Under the pieces are notes generated by a model. The model had not been told where the DNA came from and did no database searches. It saw nothing but the letters and a program-made list of their open reading frames with translations. Below are positions 40,993 through 53,822 of a stretch of DNA of 64,000 bases, piece by piece. Made by a program: the position numbers and the translations under genes. Position 1 is the first letter of the stretch. Each line of letters begins with the position of its first letter. The DNA is from Anarhynchus alexandrinus (lineage: Eukaryota; Chordata; Aves; Charadriiformes; Charadriidae): the NCBI GenBank assembly GCA_008711295.1, contig VUYV01000046.1, positions 993,904 to 1,057,903 on the forward strand, given 5' to 3'.

Positions 40993-41064
40993 CCCTGCTT
41001 TGAGTGAGGCGTCCGAACTGGGTGACCTCCAGAGGTCCCTTCCAACCTCTCAAATTCTTTGATT
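40993..41064 (+). mobile_element. CR1 LINE 3' tail fragment, sense
   Basis: The CR1 3' UTR pieces CCTGCTTTGAG and GGTGACCTCCAGAGGTCCCT are followed by TCCAACCTC and a decayed tail (AAATTCTTTGATTT). Confidence 0.8.
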
Positions 41065-42417
41065 TGAAAATCCGCCTACACATTGATAAACTCACTATTT
41101 CTTCCCAAAGCCAACAGTGTTACGGGCACAAGCCCATATGAATTGGTTCCTCTGTCATATTCTTCTGTCCTCTAAGACTCTTTCTGTTTTCCTAACATTT
41201 GTCCCATTCCCCCTTTTTTTTTTCTCTTCCCTTTCAGAGGATGAATACCTTTCCTGAGCCTCTCTTCCTTTATTTTTCTGCTGTTAAAATGGCATAGTGC
41301 CAGTTTCTGGTAAGACTCTTGGCTTCCAGACTCATATATTACTTTAAGCAGTGTGTTATTGGGAGTAGCATCCTCCTTCATAGGTCCAATTAGATGCGTT
41401 ACTTTTTCTGTTCACTCGCATGTAAAACCTCGTGCCTTTTATGTTTATCTAACAGATTAAAAATTGCCGTGGAATTTATTTTCCTGATAAATTGCTCTAG
41501 TACAGTATTTGGAGACTTAGAAATAGAGAATGAAGGGTATCTGGAGGTGTAGAACCTTTAGAGGTTGTAGGTTCAAATGGTGAAGATAACTGGATAGTTT
41601 TAATCCATTTCCTAATTAACCATCATCTGTATTTTCAGGGAAAAAGCTACCTAACACATTTCAGGACATTTTTGTTCATGCTGCCAGTAAAGGAGTGAGC
41701 ATTTGGGTGTAGGTACAGCTCCAGGTCACACCTGGTTTGATCGATATCTGTAGATAAATAGGATTAATTTAGCCTATAGTGCTATCTGTATTTAGGAGCA
41801 CTTGCTGTGTTCTGTGGCTGTGGTGACATGGTGACTGCATTAATGGGATGAAAGAAGATTGTCTTGAGTGGCTGCCAGTTACATCTGCTCTAATGGCCAA
41901 AGGATTTATTAAAGTTACACTCTGATGTTGCACTGATTTGGCTTTCTGCCTGCTCTCTGATGTTCTGTAAAAGATCATGATGGTACAGCGTAGATTTCCT
42001 GAAGTTGGGAAATGAAAATACCTAATTCCTATTAATTTATTTTAGATGATCAAAAGTGTAATTAAAATAGCTGTTTTCTGGGTCTTTCCTTCAAATAGAA
42101 TAGTCATTTAAAATTAGTGCTTCAGCTGCTTCAGTTTCTTCTTCAGTCTTGACAGGCGTTTCCTTCTTCCTTCATTAACTGGAAACAAAAGCTAAAACAA
42201 CAGTGATCTGAAAAGATCACTCAGAGATGTTCTGTAAATGCTATAGTACATAAAGCCTGCTTTTTTATGACATTCTCATTCTGCAGTTACAAAGGTGTCT
42301 CCAGAAGTTGGTTTGAAGTGGAGTCTTTGGTTTTTTTTCTCCCGATACTGCTGTACTAACTGGGACCAGAGGCAAAAAGTTGAAGCCTTCTTTGGAATAG
42401 TGCGAGGATTTTTAAGT
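41065..42417. other. Intronic sequence, nothing recognised
   Basis: No exon or known repeat family seen. Confidence 0.5.
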
Positions 42418-42567
42418 CACAGAATCACAGAATCATACAATGGTTTAAGTTGGAAGGGACCTTGAAGATCATCTCGTTCCAACCCCCCTGCCATGGGCAG
42501 GGACACCTCCCACCAGACCAGGTTGCTCAAAGCCCCATCCAGCCTGGCCTTGAACACCTCCAGGGAA
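42418..42567 (-). mobile_element. CR1 LINE 3' fragment
   Basis: Tail octamers (CACAGAATCACAGAATCATAC) lead into GTTGGAAGGGACCTTGAAGA and the end of ORF2 on the minus strand ([20 protein letters not shown]). It is truncated after 150 bases. Confidence 0.93.
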
Positions 42568-43609
42568 GTCCTAAACCCAATATTCTGATAAATTTGAATG
42601 CAATGTATGATTTGCCCTACAGAAGTATATAATTTTGGCAGGGGATGGAGTGGTCTTAAGTCCATAATCTTTCCTTTTCAGCCACTTTGTCTCTCTATTC
42701 CAGCCCACTCTTTCAATGGCTGGATCTTCCCAAGGGAGAGCTTTGCTCATGGTAGCGTGGTGTGCTCTTAGTCCACAGTGCAGTTTTCGAAAATGCATAC
42801 TGTTTCTAATTTGTTTTCTTACAATTGACATCTGTAATAAAAATGAAGACTTATGCTGTAGCTTTGGATTTTTAAAGAATAATAGACAGTTCTCCAACAA
42901 GATCATGGGAGTTGTTTAATTTTCTGGCCCTCAGAAGGACTGTTACTTGAGGGAGAGGAGCTCTAAATCTGAATCCTGTAGTACTTTAGTTTCTGTCTAA
43001 TGTGGTAGATATGTTTAAAACCTCCATATATACAGTTTTTAAATTACTCCTTGTCTTATATATAGTGCTTTCAGGCTATGAAAGATCCCGACATTATGGA
43101 AACATTACAGATTTAATATGTTGAATCGTAAGTGAGTAGTCTCAGAAAGAGGGTGACTTGAAATAATGAAGGTTTATTACAGGTTTATTTCTTTTTTTTT
43201 TTTTTTTTTTNTTTTTTCGTGTGTACATCTGCACCGGGTAAGTGTGCTGAATTGGGAAAGAGTAAACACGATTTTATGCAGGGAAATTGTAGCTCATAAA
43301 TCCATTGCAGTTCTGTTAAAGGAGCTAACAAGCTTGTGGATAAGGAAGATCTAATTAGTATATTTATTGACATATGACAATGTTCAGCACCAAAGGCTTA
43401 TAGAGAACCTAAGCTGCTGTGAGATAAGAAGGGAAAGTTATTAATGGGTTAAGAGAAAGGTGACAGAGGGGTGAATAATCAGTTTTTATTGTAGAGATCA
43501 AGTCATTATTGGAGCCCTTCTGGGATCTGGGCTGGGCTCTGAGCTGCTCCTCCTCTGCGTGGGAAAAGGAGTGAGCAGTGGGCTGGGGAGGAGGTCCCCG
43601 ACAGTAAAT
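42568..43609. other. Intronic sequence with a T-run and one N
   Basis: A T-rich run at 43191-43217 is broken by an N at 43211. No exon or repeat family recognised. Confidence 0.5.
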
Positions 43610-43990
43610 GCGGGGCTGTAAGGGGGGAAGCTGACTGCGAGGAATTACAGAAGGACAAGGTGATAAATTGGCAGGTGAACTTCAGTCTCGATAAATCCGA
43701 AGTGTTGAACAGGGTGGACAAAGAATCCAAACTTTAAATAGTGACTGATGAGCTGTCTTTTACCTCTTAGGAGTTGGACACAGGTTTTAATACATTCATC
43801 TATGAATATTCTGCCCAAGGTTGAACAGTAGTTGAATACAAAACCATCATCTCTTTGGGCAGATGTATTGTATCAGTGCAGGGTGGGATGTTTTTGCTTC
43901 TTTGGTGTGATCTCACCTAATGAGAAGGTGGTACTGGAAAACTATTTAAGTTGAAAGGAAGAAAGGAAGTGCTAGGAAGAAAAGGGAACC
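43610..43990 (+). mobile_element. Fossil CR1/L3-like LINE (reverse-transcriptase region)
   Basis: Near 43638 the + strand encodes EELQKDKVINWQVNFSLDKS, like the ELQxDL..WQMKFNVDKCKV block of ancient CR1/L3-type LINEs with a short internal deletion. It is followed in order by decayed GSELAVTTQERDLGV-like and MKISAQC-like segments (43745-43850). A GTGCAGG...TGGAAAA block follows near 43895-43950. The order of four separate blocks is the main support; no intact frame remains. Confidence 0.55.
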
Positions 43991-44222
43991 TGATGTGACA
44001 GAGGAATGTAGATGCTGTTACACCTGAAGGGAAAAAAAAAAGAAAAATAAAAGCAAGCATATATTGTAAATGGAAGAATGAATTACAAAACTATTTGGTA
44101 ATAGCCTGAGATGATTGGTGGTATCTTTTTTTTTTTTTTATTTTCAATTATGGGATTAAAGTTTGCTGTCTGGTATAACTGTTGGTAAGGTGTTTAAATG
44201 GAAACTGGTTTATTTGAGCCAG

Positions 44223-44696
44223 CAATGTGCCCTGGTGGCCAAGTAGGCCAATGGCATCCTGGGGTGCATCAAGAAGAGTGTGGCCAGCAGGTTGAGGGAG
44301 GTCATCCTCCCCCTCTACTCTGCCCTGGGGAGACCACATCTGGAGTACTGTGTCCAGTTCTGGGCTCACCGGTTCAAGAAGGACAGGGAACTGCTGGAGA
44401 GGGTCCAGNCTTTTTTCAGTGGTGCCCAGTGATAGGACAAGAGGGAATGGGCACAAACTTGAACATAGGAAGTTCCATCTAAACATGAGGAGGAACTTCT
44501 TTCCTTTGAGGGTGGCAGAGCACTGGCACAGGCTGCCCAGAGAGGTTGTGGAGTCTCCCACTCTGGAGCCATTCCAAACCTGCCTGGACACCGTCCTATG
44601 CAACTGCTGTAGGTGCCCCTGCTCTGGCAGGGGGGTTGGACTAGATGGTCTCCAGAGGTCCCTTCCAACCCTGACCATTCTGTGATTCTGTGATTC
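44223..44696 (+). mobile_element. CR1 LINE, 5'-truncated, sense, interrupted at an N
   Basis: It starts in the ORF2 block that reads [24 protein letters not shown] and includes [15 protein letters not shown] coding. At 44409 there is one N, after which the sequence resumes at [20 protein letters not shown]. The part between these blocks (the GLEHL to KRRLRG region present in other copies) is missing. It then runs to the 3' tail CCATTCTGTGATTCTGTGATTC. The missing stretch may be an assembly collapse and not a real deletion. Confidence 0.93.
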
Positions 44697-46237
44697 TTAC
44701 CTTCACAAACTAAATTATTTACTTCTTTGGTGAAGATTTTGCTGTTGTCTGCAGATCTCTTCCTGACTTCTGACCTGAAGGTTTCTGGAGTATTCCCACA
44801 CGTGCAGCTGATGCAGGATTGGCACTGCTGAAGTGCAGCTTTAAGGAGAGGAGCTGGTAATGGGTTGGAGTCTGTTTATACTAGATTATTTGGGGATGGA
44901 GTAGAGATTTTCCTCACTCATGACAGGTCCTCTTTTAGATTCTAAGATATTTCTTAGTTTCCCATCTGCTTATTCTCCTCTTCCTTTCAGAGTTTTCTTC
45001 CCCATGAATTGTGCTGATGCCCATCAGGTAGATGTAGGTCTGTCCTGTAACTGCGAGGGGAAGGCAGTGGACATGCAGGAAAAGCAACCTGTGCTTTAAC
45101 AGTTTAAAAATCAGCTGTAAGCATTATAAATTATGTGTCAAAATTAATAATTATAATCTGGATAAATTCAGGTATGTATTGAAACGAGATATACTCAGCA
45201 TAACAGAATCGAGTTTGGCCAGTGGTTTAGTGTGGCTGTGTGCTTTAATACAGTGAAAATAATTTTTCCTCTTTGCTGTATGTGTCTTCAGAAACTAATC
45301 TTGTTTTGGAAAGAATCAACTGAGTCATTGCTTGCATGAGGAAATTTTTCTCTCTAAATTACTCCTGCTGTAGCAGTTTACTAGGTCATCTGTATTTTTC
45401 CTGAAGTGTTTATTTGTTGTCTTTTTTTTTTTTTAGTTCAAACTGAAATATATGTCAACTCCACTGAACACGTGGCAGAATGTTAATTCTGTTAATAGTT
45501 GCTGCGAAACATGTCTGGCAAAATCCCTAGCATGGCTGAGCTAAAACCTTCCCCTTTGATAAATGAGGTTCTAACATGTAAATTATACATACTGATCACC
45601 AAAGTTTCCTTCCAGGGTTATTTCGTCAGGGAATCTTGGTTCTCAGCCCTATCTTTTATATCAAAATGGTCTTAATGAGTTGTGCATCTCCCGATGAGTT
45701 GACAGAGCTTTCACAGCTTCCAGGAGATCTAACACCTGCTAATACCACTGTGAAAGCTTCGCTGCTAAGTTGCCAAGACCACATTTAACCTATTTAAATA
45801 AAAAAAAGTACCATTGATCTGTTTTTCATACTGCGTTCTCTTGACTGCTTTGGTTCTGGGAGATGTATTATTTAAAGAAAGATTTTAGTATTTAATTTGT
45901 GATTTTTAAAAGGAGAGAAGCTGCCTTTTGGAACTGATAAAGATAAAATACAGTTGAGTGATAATTTATTGGTAGTAATTTCTGAGCTCTTACAAGAAAA
46001 TCCTCCTAGTAGGATTCTTCTGCTATGTGAAGGTTCTGTTTGGTATGAACAAAACCAGACTGGATCAAGAAGAAACTGCACATGATTTGAGGAGAGCAGT
46101 AAGTGATGCTGTGTGTAAACAAGGTGTATCCCTGTGGTTCTGGCATAGTTGAATTCCCACTTTGAGCCGGCCCAGGTTTTGATAATGGTGACAGTTTTGA
46201 AAAAACCTTTCCATCCACACGTGTAGTTTGAAATTGT
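44697..46237. other. Intronic sequence, nothing recognised
   Basis: No exon or known repeat family. T-run at 45422-45434. Confidence 0.5.
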
Positions 46238-46772
46238 AGAACCATAGGATAGTTTGGGTTGGAAAGGGCCTCTAAAGGTCATCTAGTCCAATGCCTCTGC
46301 CATGGGCAGGGACATCTTCCACTAGACCGGGTTGCTCAAAGCCCCGTCCAACCTGGCCTTGAACACCTCCAGGGATGGGGCAGCCACAGCTTCTCTGGGC
46401 AACCTGGGCCAGTGCCTCACCACCCTCACAGGAAAGAATTCCTTCCTCATGTCCAATCTAAATCTACTCTCTTTCAGATTAAAACTGTTGCCCCTCGTGC
46501 TGTCACTACAGGCCTTGATAAAAAGTTTCTCTGTCTTTCTTATAAGCCCCTTTCATATATCAAAAGGCCGCAATAATGTCTCCCTGGAGCCTTTTCTTCT
46601 CCAGGCTGAACAACCCCAACTCTCTCAGCCTGTCCTCACAGCAGAGGTGCGCCAGACCTCAGAGCATCTTCATGGCCTTCTCTGGACTTGCTCCAACAGG
46701 TCCATGGGTCTCTTTCTCATGTTGGGGACCCCGGCACTGGATGCAGTACTCCAAGTGGGGTACCAAGGAATA
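46238..46772 (-). mobile_element. CR1 LINE, 5'-truncated
   Basis: It begins AGAACCATAGGATAGTTTGGGTTGGAAAGG and follows the CR1 order back through the ORF2 C-terminus to CCCGGCACTGGATGCAGTACTCC. Its wording (AACTGTTGCCCCTCGTGCTGTC) puts it near the subfamily of the copies at 50529 and 18968. Indels break the minus-strand frame. Confidence 0.93.
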
Positions 46773-49700
46773 GCAGCAGCACAGTTTTTTTATTTTTTCA
46801 CAGTCCTGAAAAAGATGTTATTTAGGGCTCTGATGGGAACTGTGTCATTTTGTGTGTATAGTAATGAGTTAATGCAAACGTGTCTTTAGTGAAGGTGCTT
46901 GTGGTGGCAGGGACAGTCCAGCTTTGAAAGTGGCTTTTTTTTGGTCAACAATAGAAATAGAAACAAAATGGACTTTATGTAGAAATAGAAGAAACTTTGT
47001 TTTTTATAAGCTGTTCACACTGAATACTTGTTTGTGTCAGACATATGTCTGAGATGATTTCCAACAGTTAAAATATAATTTGGAAAAGTAACATTTGCAC
47101 ACTGTACTGGCAAATAAGCGAACTTATACAAATTTTTTTACAAATACTTGCCTTAGTTTCAAAATGTCTTGTTTCACAGTACGGTAAAACTTCATTATTT
47201 TACTGTAAGTCCTGTGGCTATATCCTTTTCGGTAACTAGGTGAAGCGTTTCACCTCTTGCTACTTGGAGTTTTCGTATGAGTTGTGAGCTAAATCTGTTT
47301 TGCAAAGAGCAGACAGACCGTGGGTACTGCCTGTAAATCTAACCTGTTCTGTTTGAATAAAGCGTACGTTGAGGTCTTAACAGTTCAGTGGCTGAAGAGG
47401 TGGAAAGAGAATACAAAATTAGAAAAATACACATATTAAAGCTACTTGTGTAGCAGTTTACTTTCCTGCTGCTCTTTGAAAAAAAGGGGGAGGGAAGAAA
47501 ACAGTGTCTTTAAATAGCCTGTCAGGCTGCTGCTGCATCTACTGCCTTGTGTGACAGATACCGCATTTCTCATTAATGGTACCTCACAAGTGCCTGTGGT
47601 TGCCATAGTAACTATCTCTGAGCCTTATACCTTAAATTTATCCTGACAAAGGTTATTGTGGCAATTCCTACTAATTGGCTTTTTTTTTTTTTTTTTTTTT
47701 TNCTGCTATTTTTAACTCATCCCCTCCTCCTCTATTTAAGTTACAGATCCTAAATGGAATGAATTGGCAGAATGGCTGTGGGTGAGAAAATGCTTTACAG
47801 GGCAGGACTAATTGGCAACTAAACTCTACCTTTTAATTCTTTAGTGCTTGGTCAGAAAAATCTAAGTCATAACTTTCAGTGGTAACTGAAATGTTATCTG
47901 TTTTGTCCTTCAAATGTTTTGATATGAAATAATATAGATGCTCTTGAAACACGGTTTTGGTTCATGCAGGCTGCTACTATTGTTTATTACCAAATATTAG
48001 TCATGTTGTTTATTACCAGATATTACTACCAGCAGAGATACAAGGAAATAAGCCATATCCTGAAGATCTGAAAAGCTAATTTAAAGTAAGTTTCTAATAA
48101 ACAGAAGATTGCACAATAAGAGAGTTCGCGTTGTGCTATATTTGCACCTGGGACAGGTGCTGTATTAGTACGAATGCAGTTACGTGGCATATGCTGGTAC
48201 AGCAGGTTGAATTAAAAAGTTATACATAGGCTGATGATATCATCGTTTAATTTCCTGTAGGTGTTTTAGAGGGTTTTAGAGGACCGCTGCTACAACATTT
48301 CCAGTGGCTAAGAACTCTTAATTGCTTGATTGACTTCAGTTACATTTTTCAGGCTCAAGACTGAGACAGCAAAGCAGTGACTTGATGAGCAGTCCCAGAG
48401 TATTTGTTTCATGGGTACAGAGCAGCAGAGAAGAAAAGTCGCGGGTAGAATGGGGGGCTGTCAAGCACTGTAACTTTTGATAGCATGGAAGGAACAGTTC
48501 AGTTCTGCTGAACAGCGAGAAATGTGATTGCAGCTATGATAAGGCACAAAATGTAGCCATAAAGAAGGCAACATGATAGGAGTAAATCAAACCATGCCAT
48601 TAGAGGACAGGAAGGGGCAGAGGATTCTCAGCTTTTCAGTGAGGTGAAGGATAGAGATGCACATTCAACCCCTGTTTTATGCTCAGCCAGATTCTGCATG
48701 GCCGAGTTCACCCAAAGGTGCAGCCAGTAGTCATTTGACCACCTTCTTTCTTTTGAGACATACGAGAAAAACTCTTAAAACTTCACAACCTTTAAACATT
48801 GAACTTTCTCATTTTAATATCTTCAGTTCAGTCCTGATGTAGCACTTAAGTTCAAGGCACAGCAAGTTTAAAAGATGTAAGAAATGTTTATTCACAGTTG
48901 ACTACATCTGAAATGTTAAGGTTAATGCATTCAGTTGCTAATTGCTTTGAAGCCCAAGAACACATCCACTAGAACTTCTTAGAACAACTTAATTTTCTTT
49001 CCATGCTTTGTCAGAAGGAATTTACAAGGACTTTAAATTCATGTCTGGGAATGGAAATTTGCTACAAAGCTAGAAAGATCCCTATGGAAATTTGAAAAAA
49101 AAAATATGGAGATTTGGGAATTATATAGCTCCTCAAGGGATATGCAGGGGTATGTTTCATTCAACATTGTTTTTTTCTGGTGTATAACTTTGACCAGAAG
49201 CATCTTTTTCAATATAAATACAAAATGGAAAGCTCTGGAAGATTGTCGTTGGCTTTCAGCATTTTTAATTCTCCTCCTTCGGCTTGAAGGATAAGATGGA
49301 GGACAAGTCTATGCTAAGTAGGTGGACAGGATTTATAGCTTGTTTACAGTAAGTCTGCCTTTCATATAATTTAAAATGAAGGTAACAGAGCTTTGTGGGA
49401 TATGAAATTGGTATTTTGTCACTGTGAAGCCATTCAGTGTCCTTCTGTAGAAACCTCATTCTCTTTCCTTATATATTCGATGCTACAATTCCTAATGCAC
49501 CGTTGAACTTTCAAGATTTTCCCACATTCTTCACTTGGTATGGCTGAACAGGAGCAGAATTCAGAACTGATATTTGCTCATTTTTTGGAAACTTCAGACG
49601 TTTAACATAACAGGTAGTGAACTGGAATAACAAAGTCCGTCTCGCGTGTTTTTTCATCCGTATGCTTAAGTACGTTATAAAAGAGGTGTACGTTGTGATC

Positions 49701-50528
49701 TGGGACCTGAGAGATAAAATGGTAAGTGATTTTCTGGCTGTCACTCATCAGGAAAGTGCCAAGAGCAGAAACACAATCTGCCTTTCTGGGTTTGCTGTAG
49801 CCGTTGCTGTTGAGTGCTGAATTCACTGCCCTGGCAGCAGTGAACACGTACTGTGTACCTGAATGTAGACATACGTGCAGTGACACCAAGAGCTGGGATG
49901 TGTAAAGAGCAGCTTGAAGATTTCCAGAAGTTTTTACTTTACATACATCAGCAATAGGGGTCTGAAATGTAAATGATGATTTACTGTCACGTCGAAAATT
50001 ACAGCACTGGTAAAGACAAATCATTTCTTCTCTGGTCGGTCCTGGAAATGCCAGAGCCCTGTTGGAAATCTAAAATTAAATGTGGATTGAAGAAAACAGC
50101 ATTCACATGCTGTTATGATTTTTCAAGCTTTTGAGGCATTTAAACTTTAATTTTATATAGCAAATTATACTCATTTGCTGCATATAGAAATTTCTAGCTG
50201 AACACCTACTAAAGAGTTTCTCTTCTTGTATTGAATTTTCTATTGTGTTGACCATTAAGGATAATTTTTGTTCTTCTCGGCAATTTTATATCTTCATTTT
50301 GTTTATAAATCCATTGACAATGGGATGTCTTTTTACTGTGTGCGTGTTCTCCCTGACACAAAGTGATTCTGATCAGTACTTAGGTTTTATACTTGCTGCT
50401 GCAGGAATTACAAAAGATTAAGGAATTATACAAAGTTATGGAAAAAGAAGAAAGTATTAATTTAAGTTGCAGCAGGGAATGTGTTCTCAGATCTTTCCCT
50501 TAGGCATCCAGAATATATATATAATGCA
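46773..50528. other. Intronic sequence, small repeat and one N
   Basis: Includes a 22-base T-run ending in an N at 47702 and a short duplication at 47980-48027. The 140-codon minus-strand frame at 49602-50024 shows no domain I know and no CR1 similarity. Confidence 0.5.
47980..48027. repeat. Short tandem duplication
   Basis: TTGTTTATTACCAAATATTA recurs as TTGTTTATTACCAGATATTA after a five-base spacer (GTCAT-like). Confidence 0.75.
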
Positions 50529-51509
50529 TAGAATCATAGAATGGTTAGAGTTGGAAGAGACCTTAAAGATCATCTAGTTGCAACCCCCCTGCCATGGGCA
50601 GGGACACCTCCCACCAGACCAGGTTGCTCAAAGCCCCATCCAGCCTGGCCTTGAACACCTCCAGGGATGGGGCAGCCACAGCTTCCCTGGGCAACCTGGG
50701 CCAGTGTCTCACCACCCCCATAGTGAAAAATTTCTTCCTGATATCTATTCTAAATCTCCCCTCTTCCAGTTTGAAGCCATTCCCCCTCATCCTGTCAGTA
50801 CACGCCTTTGTAAAAAGTCCCTCTCCAGCTGTCTTGTAGGAGCCCTTCAGATGCTGGAAAGCTGCTATAAGGTCTCCCCGGAGCCTTCTCTTCTCGAGGC
50901 TGAACAACCCCAACTCTCTCAGCCTGTCCTCACAGCAGAGGTGCTCCAGCCCTCTGATCATTTTCATGGCCTCCTCTGGACTCTCTCCAACAGGTCCAGG
51001 TCTTTCATATATTGGGGGCTCCAGAGCTGGATGCAGTACTGCAGGTGAGGTCTTACCAGAGAGAAGTAGAGGGGTAGAATCCCCTCCCTCGCCCTGCTGG
51101 CCACGCTGCTGGGGATGCAGCCCAGACTGTGGTTGGCCTTCTGGACTGCAGGTGCGCATTGCTGGCTCGTGTTGAACTTCTCAACTACCAACACCCCCAA
51201 GTCCTTCTCCTCAGGGCTGCTCTTAATCCATTCCCCTCTGAGCCTGTATTTATACATGGAATTGCCCCGGCCCATGTGCAGGACCTTGCACTTGGCCTTG
51301 TTGAACTTCATGAGGTTCGCACAGGCCCACCTCTCCAGCCTGTCCAGGTCCCTCTGGATGGCATCCTGTCCCTCCAGCGTGTCTACCTCGCCACGCAACT
51401 TGGTGTCGTTGGCAAACTTGCTGAGGGTGCACTCAATCCCAACATCCATGTTGCCAGAAAGATGTTAAATAGTACTGATCCCAGTACCAACTGACCCCTG
51501 AGGGTTGTA
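50529..51509 (-). mobile_element. CR1 LINE with RT and ORF2 C-terminus, 5'-truncated
   Basis: About 980 bases on the minus strand. The tail is at 50529 (TAGAATCATAGAATGG). Two minus-strand frames (50964-51449 and 50563-51159) together carry the RT thumb and C-terminal region: [45 protein letters not shown]-like and [20 protein letters not shown]. The RT catalytic box reads FAND (51405-51416) and not FADD. A frameshift lies where the two frames overlap. Confidence 0.95.
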
Positions 51510-52471
51510 CTTATTGTTGGGGGAACTATAAAAATTGTTTTTGATACTGTGATAGAATATAATACATTGCACTGAATTATGAACACTACATTTTATTCTT
51601 CATAAAATACTGTTTCATCTTAAGACCACTGCAGTCAGTGCCTCGTGCAATGCCCCAGAATGGAGGGAAATAACAGAAACAAAAAACTATCTGTAATAAT
51701 AAGATTAAATCCTGACTGATTCCAAACAGGTAGCGTGGTTTTGGAAATACTGCATTTTTGTGACCAAGTAAGTGTTGGAGTATCTTGATCAATGTACGTA
51801 ACGAAGCAGTCTTGGAGTTTGGCTGCAGGAGATTTTTAGGAAGAGCTATTTGTGATAACTCAGCAGAAGGCTGGCCTAGAGTGCAAACCACAGGAAAGAC
51901 TACCTTTTACTAAAGCACTGACCAAATCTTTACATGCAGAAGGTGCTGAAGAAAAGCGTAAGGTAACAGTGAGTTTCAATGGAAGTTAGTCATATACCCA
52001 ATTTTAAAAGAATTTCAGTTAGTGTACAATAAGTGTTTAGTGTAATTTTTTTCAGAATCTGCTTTGCAGTCTGTATTAAATGCTGGATTTAGATAATTCC
52101 AGTTAACTAAGGAGACTTAGAAACTGCATGGAGTACTCATGCAGTTAACACATTTCTCTGTCTTCTTGCCATATGAATCCAATTTATGAATGACTCACCG
52201 TAAGAAGTTTGTGAAGGCTCATGGAGGGTAATGGTCTAATAAAATCTGCAACAAAAATTAATTTGTTTAAAGTGACATTAAATTTTATCTTCATGCATTA
52301 AAATATAAATCATAAGCTCCTGACAGCTTGAGCCATTCAAAGTTTTTTCTTTGTATTATTAATGACAATAGATACGGTTTAAATACTCAGGAAATTTATT
52401 TAAGACCATTTTGGTTTGGATGTGAATGCTCCATCAAAAATATGAATGAAATATGTTTTCACAGCATCATT
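51510..52471. other. Intronic sequence, nothing recognised
   Basis: No exon or known repeat family. The 101-codon minus-strand frame at 51586-51891 has no recognisable domain. Confidence 0.5.
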
Positions 52472-53698
52472 CACAGAATCATTTAGGTTGGAATTGGACC
52501 TCTTGATGTCAGGTTGTCCAACCCCCCTACTCAAGCAGGGTCATCTAGCGCAGGTGCCCAGGAGCGTGTCTAGTTGCCTTTTGAATGTCTCCACTAATGA
52601 AGATTCTACAACTTCTTTGGATAACCTGGTTCAGGATTTGACCATCACCACAGTTAAAAGAAAAGTGTTTTATCATGTTCAGATTGGATTTCATGTGTTT
52701 TAATGTGTACAGTGCCTCTTGGCTGAACAGGTCCCAGCTCTCAGCCTTTCCTCATATAAAAGCTGCTCCAGTCCCTTAGTCATCTTGGTGGCCCCATGCT
52801 GGACTCGCTTCACTGAGTCCGTATCTTGTAGTGGGTAGCCCAGCACTGGACCCAGCACTCCAGATGTGTCTCAGCAGTTCTGAGTAGATGGGAAGGCTCA
52901 CCTCCCTCGATCTGCAGGCAACACTGCCTAATTCAGTCCAGGATGCTGTTGGCCTTTTTTGCAAGACGGGCACATTACTGGCTTGTGGTCATCTTGTTTT
53001 CTGCTAGGAAACCAAAGTCCTTCTCTGCTTTCCAGCTGTTTGGTCCCCACCATATACTGATACCTGGGGTTATTCCTTCCCAGGTGCAGGACTTTTCATT
53101 TTCTCTTGTTCAACTTCATGAGATTCCACTCAGTCCATTCCTCCAGGCTGTTGAGGTCCCTCTGAATGGCAGCGTGATCTTCAGGTATATCAGCCGCTCC
53201 CTCCAGTTTTGTACTATCTGTGAACTTGCTAAGGGTGCACTCTGCCCCATCAACCGGATCAATAATGAAGATGTTAAACAGCATCGGACCCAGTATTGAC
53301 CGCTGGGATATGCTGCTAGTGATTGATTTCCAACTGAACCTTGTGCCGCTGATCACAACCCTGTTTGCTCAGTAGTTCAGCTGGTTTTTATCCACCTCAC
53401 TGTCTACTTACTTAACCCGTACTTTGTCAGCTTGTCTGTGATGATGCTATGGGAAACAGCATCAAAGGCTTTACTAAATTTGAGGTAGAAACAACATCCG
53501 CTGCTCTCCCCTTGTCAACCAAGCTAGTCACCTCGTTGTCTGGGGCAATGAGGTTGTTAAAGCACAGTTTCCCCTTCATAAATCTGTGCAAACTACTCCC
53601 AGTCATCTTCTTGTCCTTCATGTGTTTGGAAATGGCTTCCTTGATGGATTTTTTCCAACACCTTCCAAGGGATTGAGGTGAGGCTGAATGGCCTTTCG
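52472..53698 (-). mobile_element. Old, diverged CR1 LINE with RT remnant
   Basis: A 1.2 kb minus-strand CR1 with only one tail octamer (CACAGAATC). The 3' UTR is diverged, and ORF2 sequence near 52700 is deleted. The minus-strand frame 53096-53356 has SQRSILGPMLFNIFI, then FTDS where FADD is expected. The frame 53427-53759 has AISKHMKDKKMTGSSLHRFM and LVDKGRAADVV. The left end of the 5' side still shows the wording of the SLTS/VPGK region near 53680. It is clearly older than the other avian CR1s here. Confidence 0.9.
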
Positions 53699-53822
53699 TC
53701 AAAAATATAGATAGGTCTTTATAATGTACTCTGTCCCATGCATTTTTGTCTTTGTACAAACATTATTGCTATATGATACCAAGATGTACTGTAGATATCT
53801 CAAGATTATTAAGTGCATCTTT

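Noticed and set aside
45140..45175. Possible TRAPPC9 exon end at CTGGATAAATTCAG/GTATGT
   Set aside because: It looks like a donor site, but the upstream sequence does not encode TRAPPC9-like residues and no acceptor fits.
49602..50024. 140-codon minus-strand open frame
   Set aside because: No domain, no repeat similarity and low-complexity-free but unremarkable composition; the length is plausible by chance in 64 kb on six frames.
50563..51159. 198-codon minus-strand open frame as a host gene
   Set aside because: CR1 ORF2 remnant.
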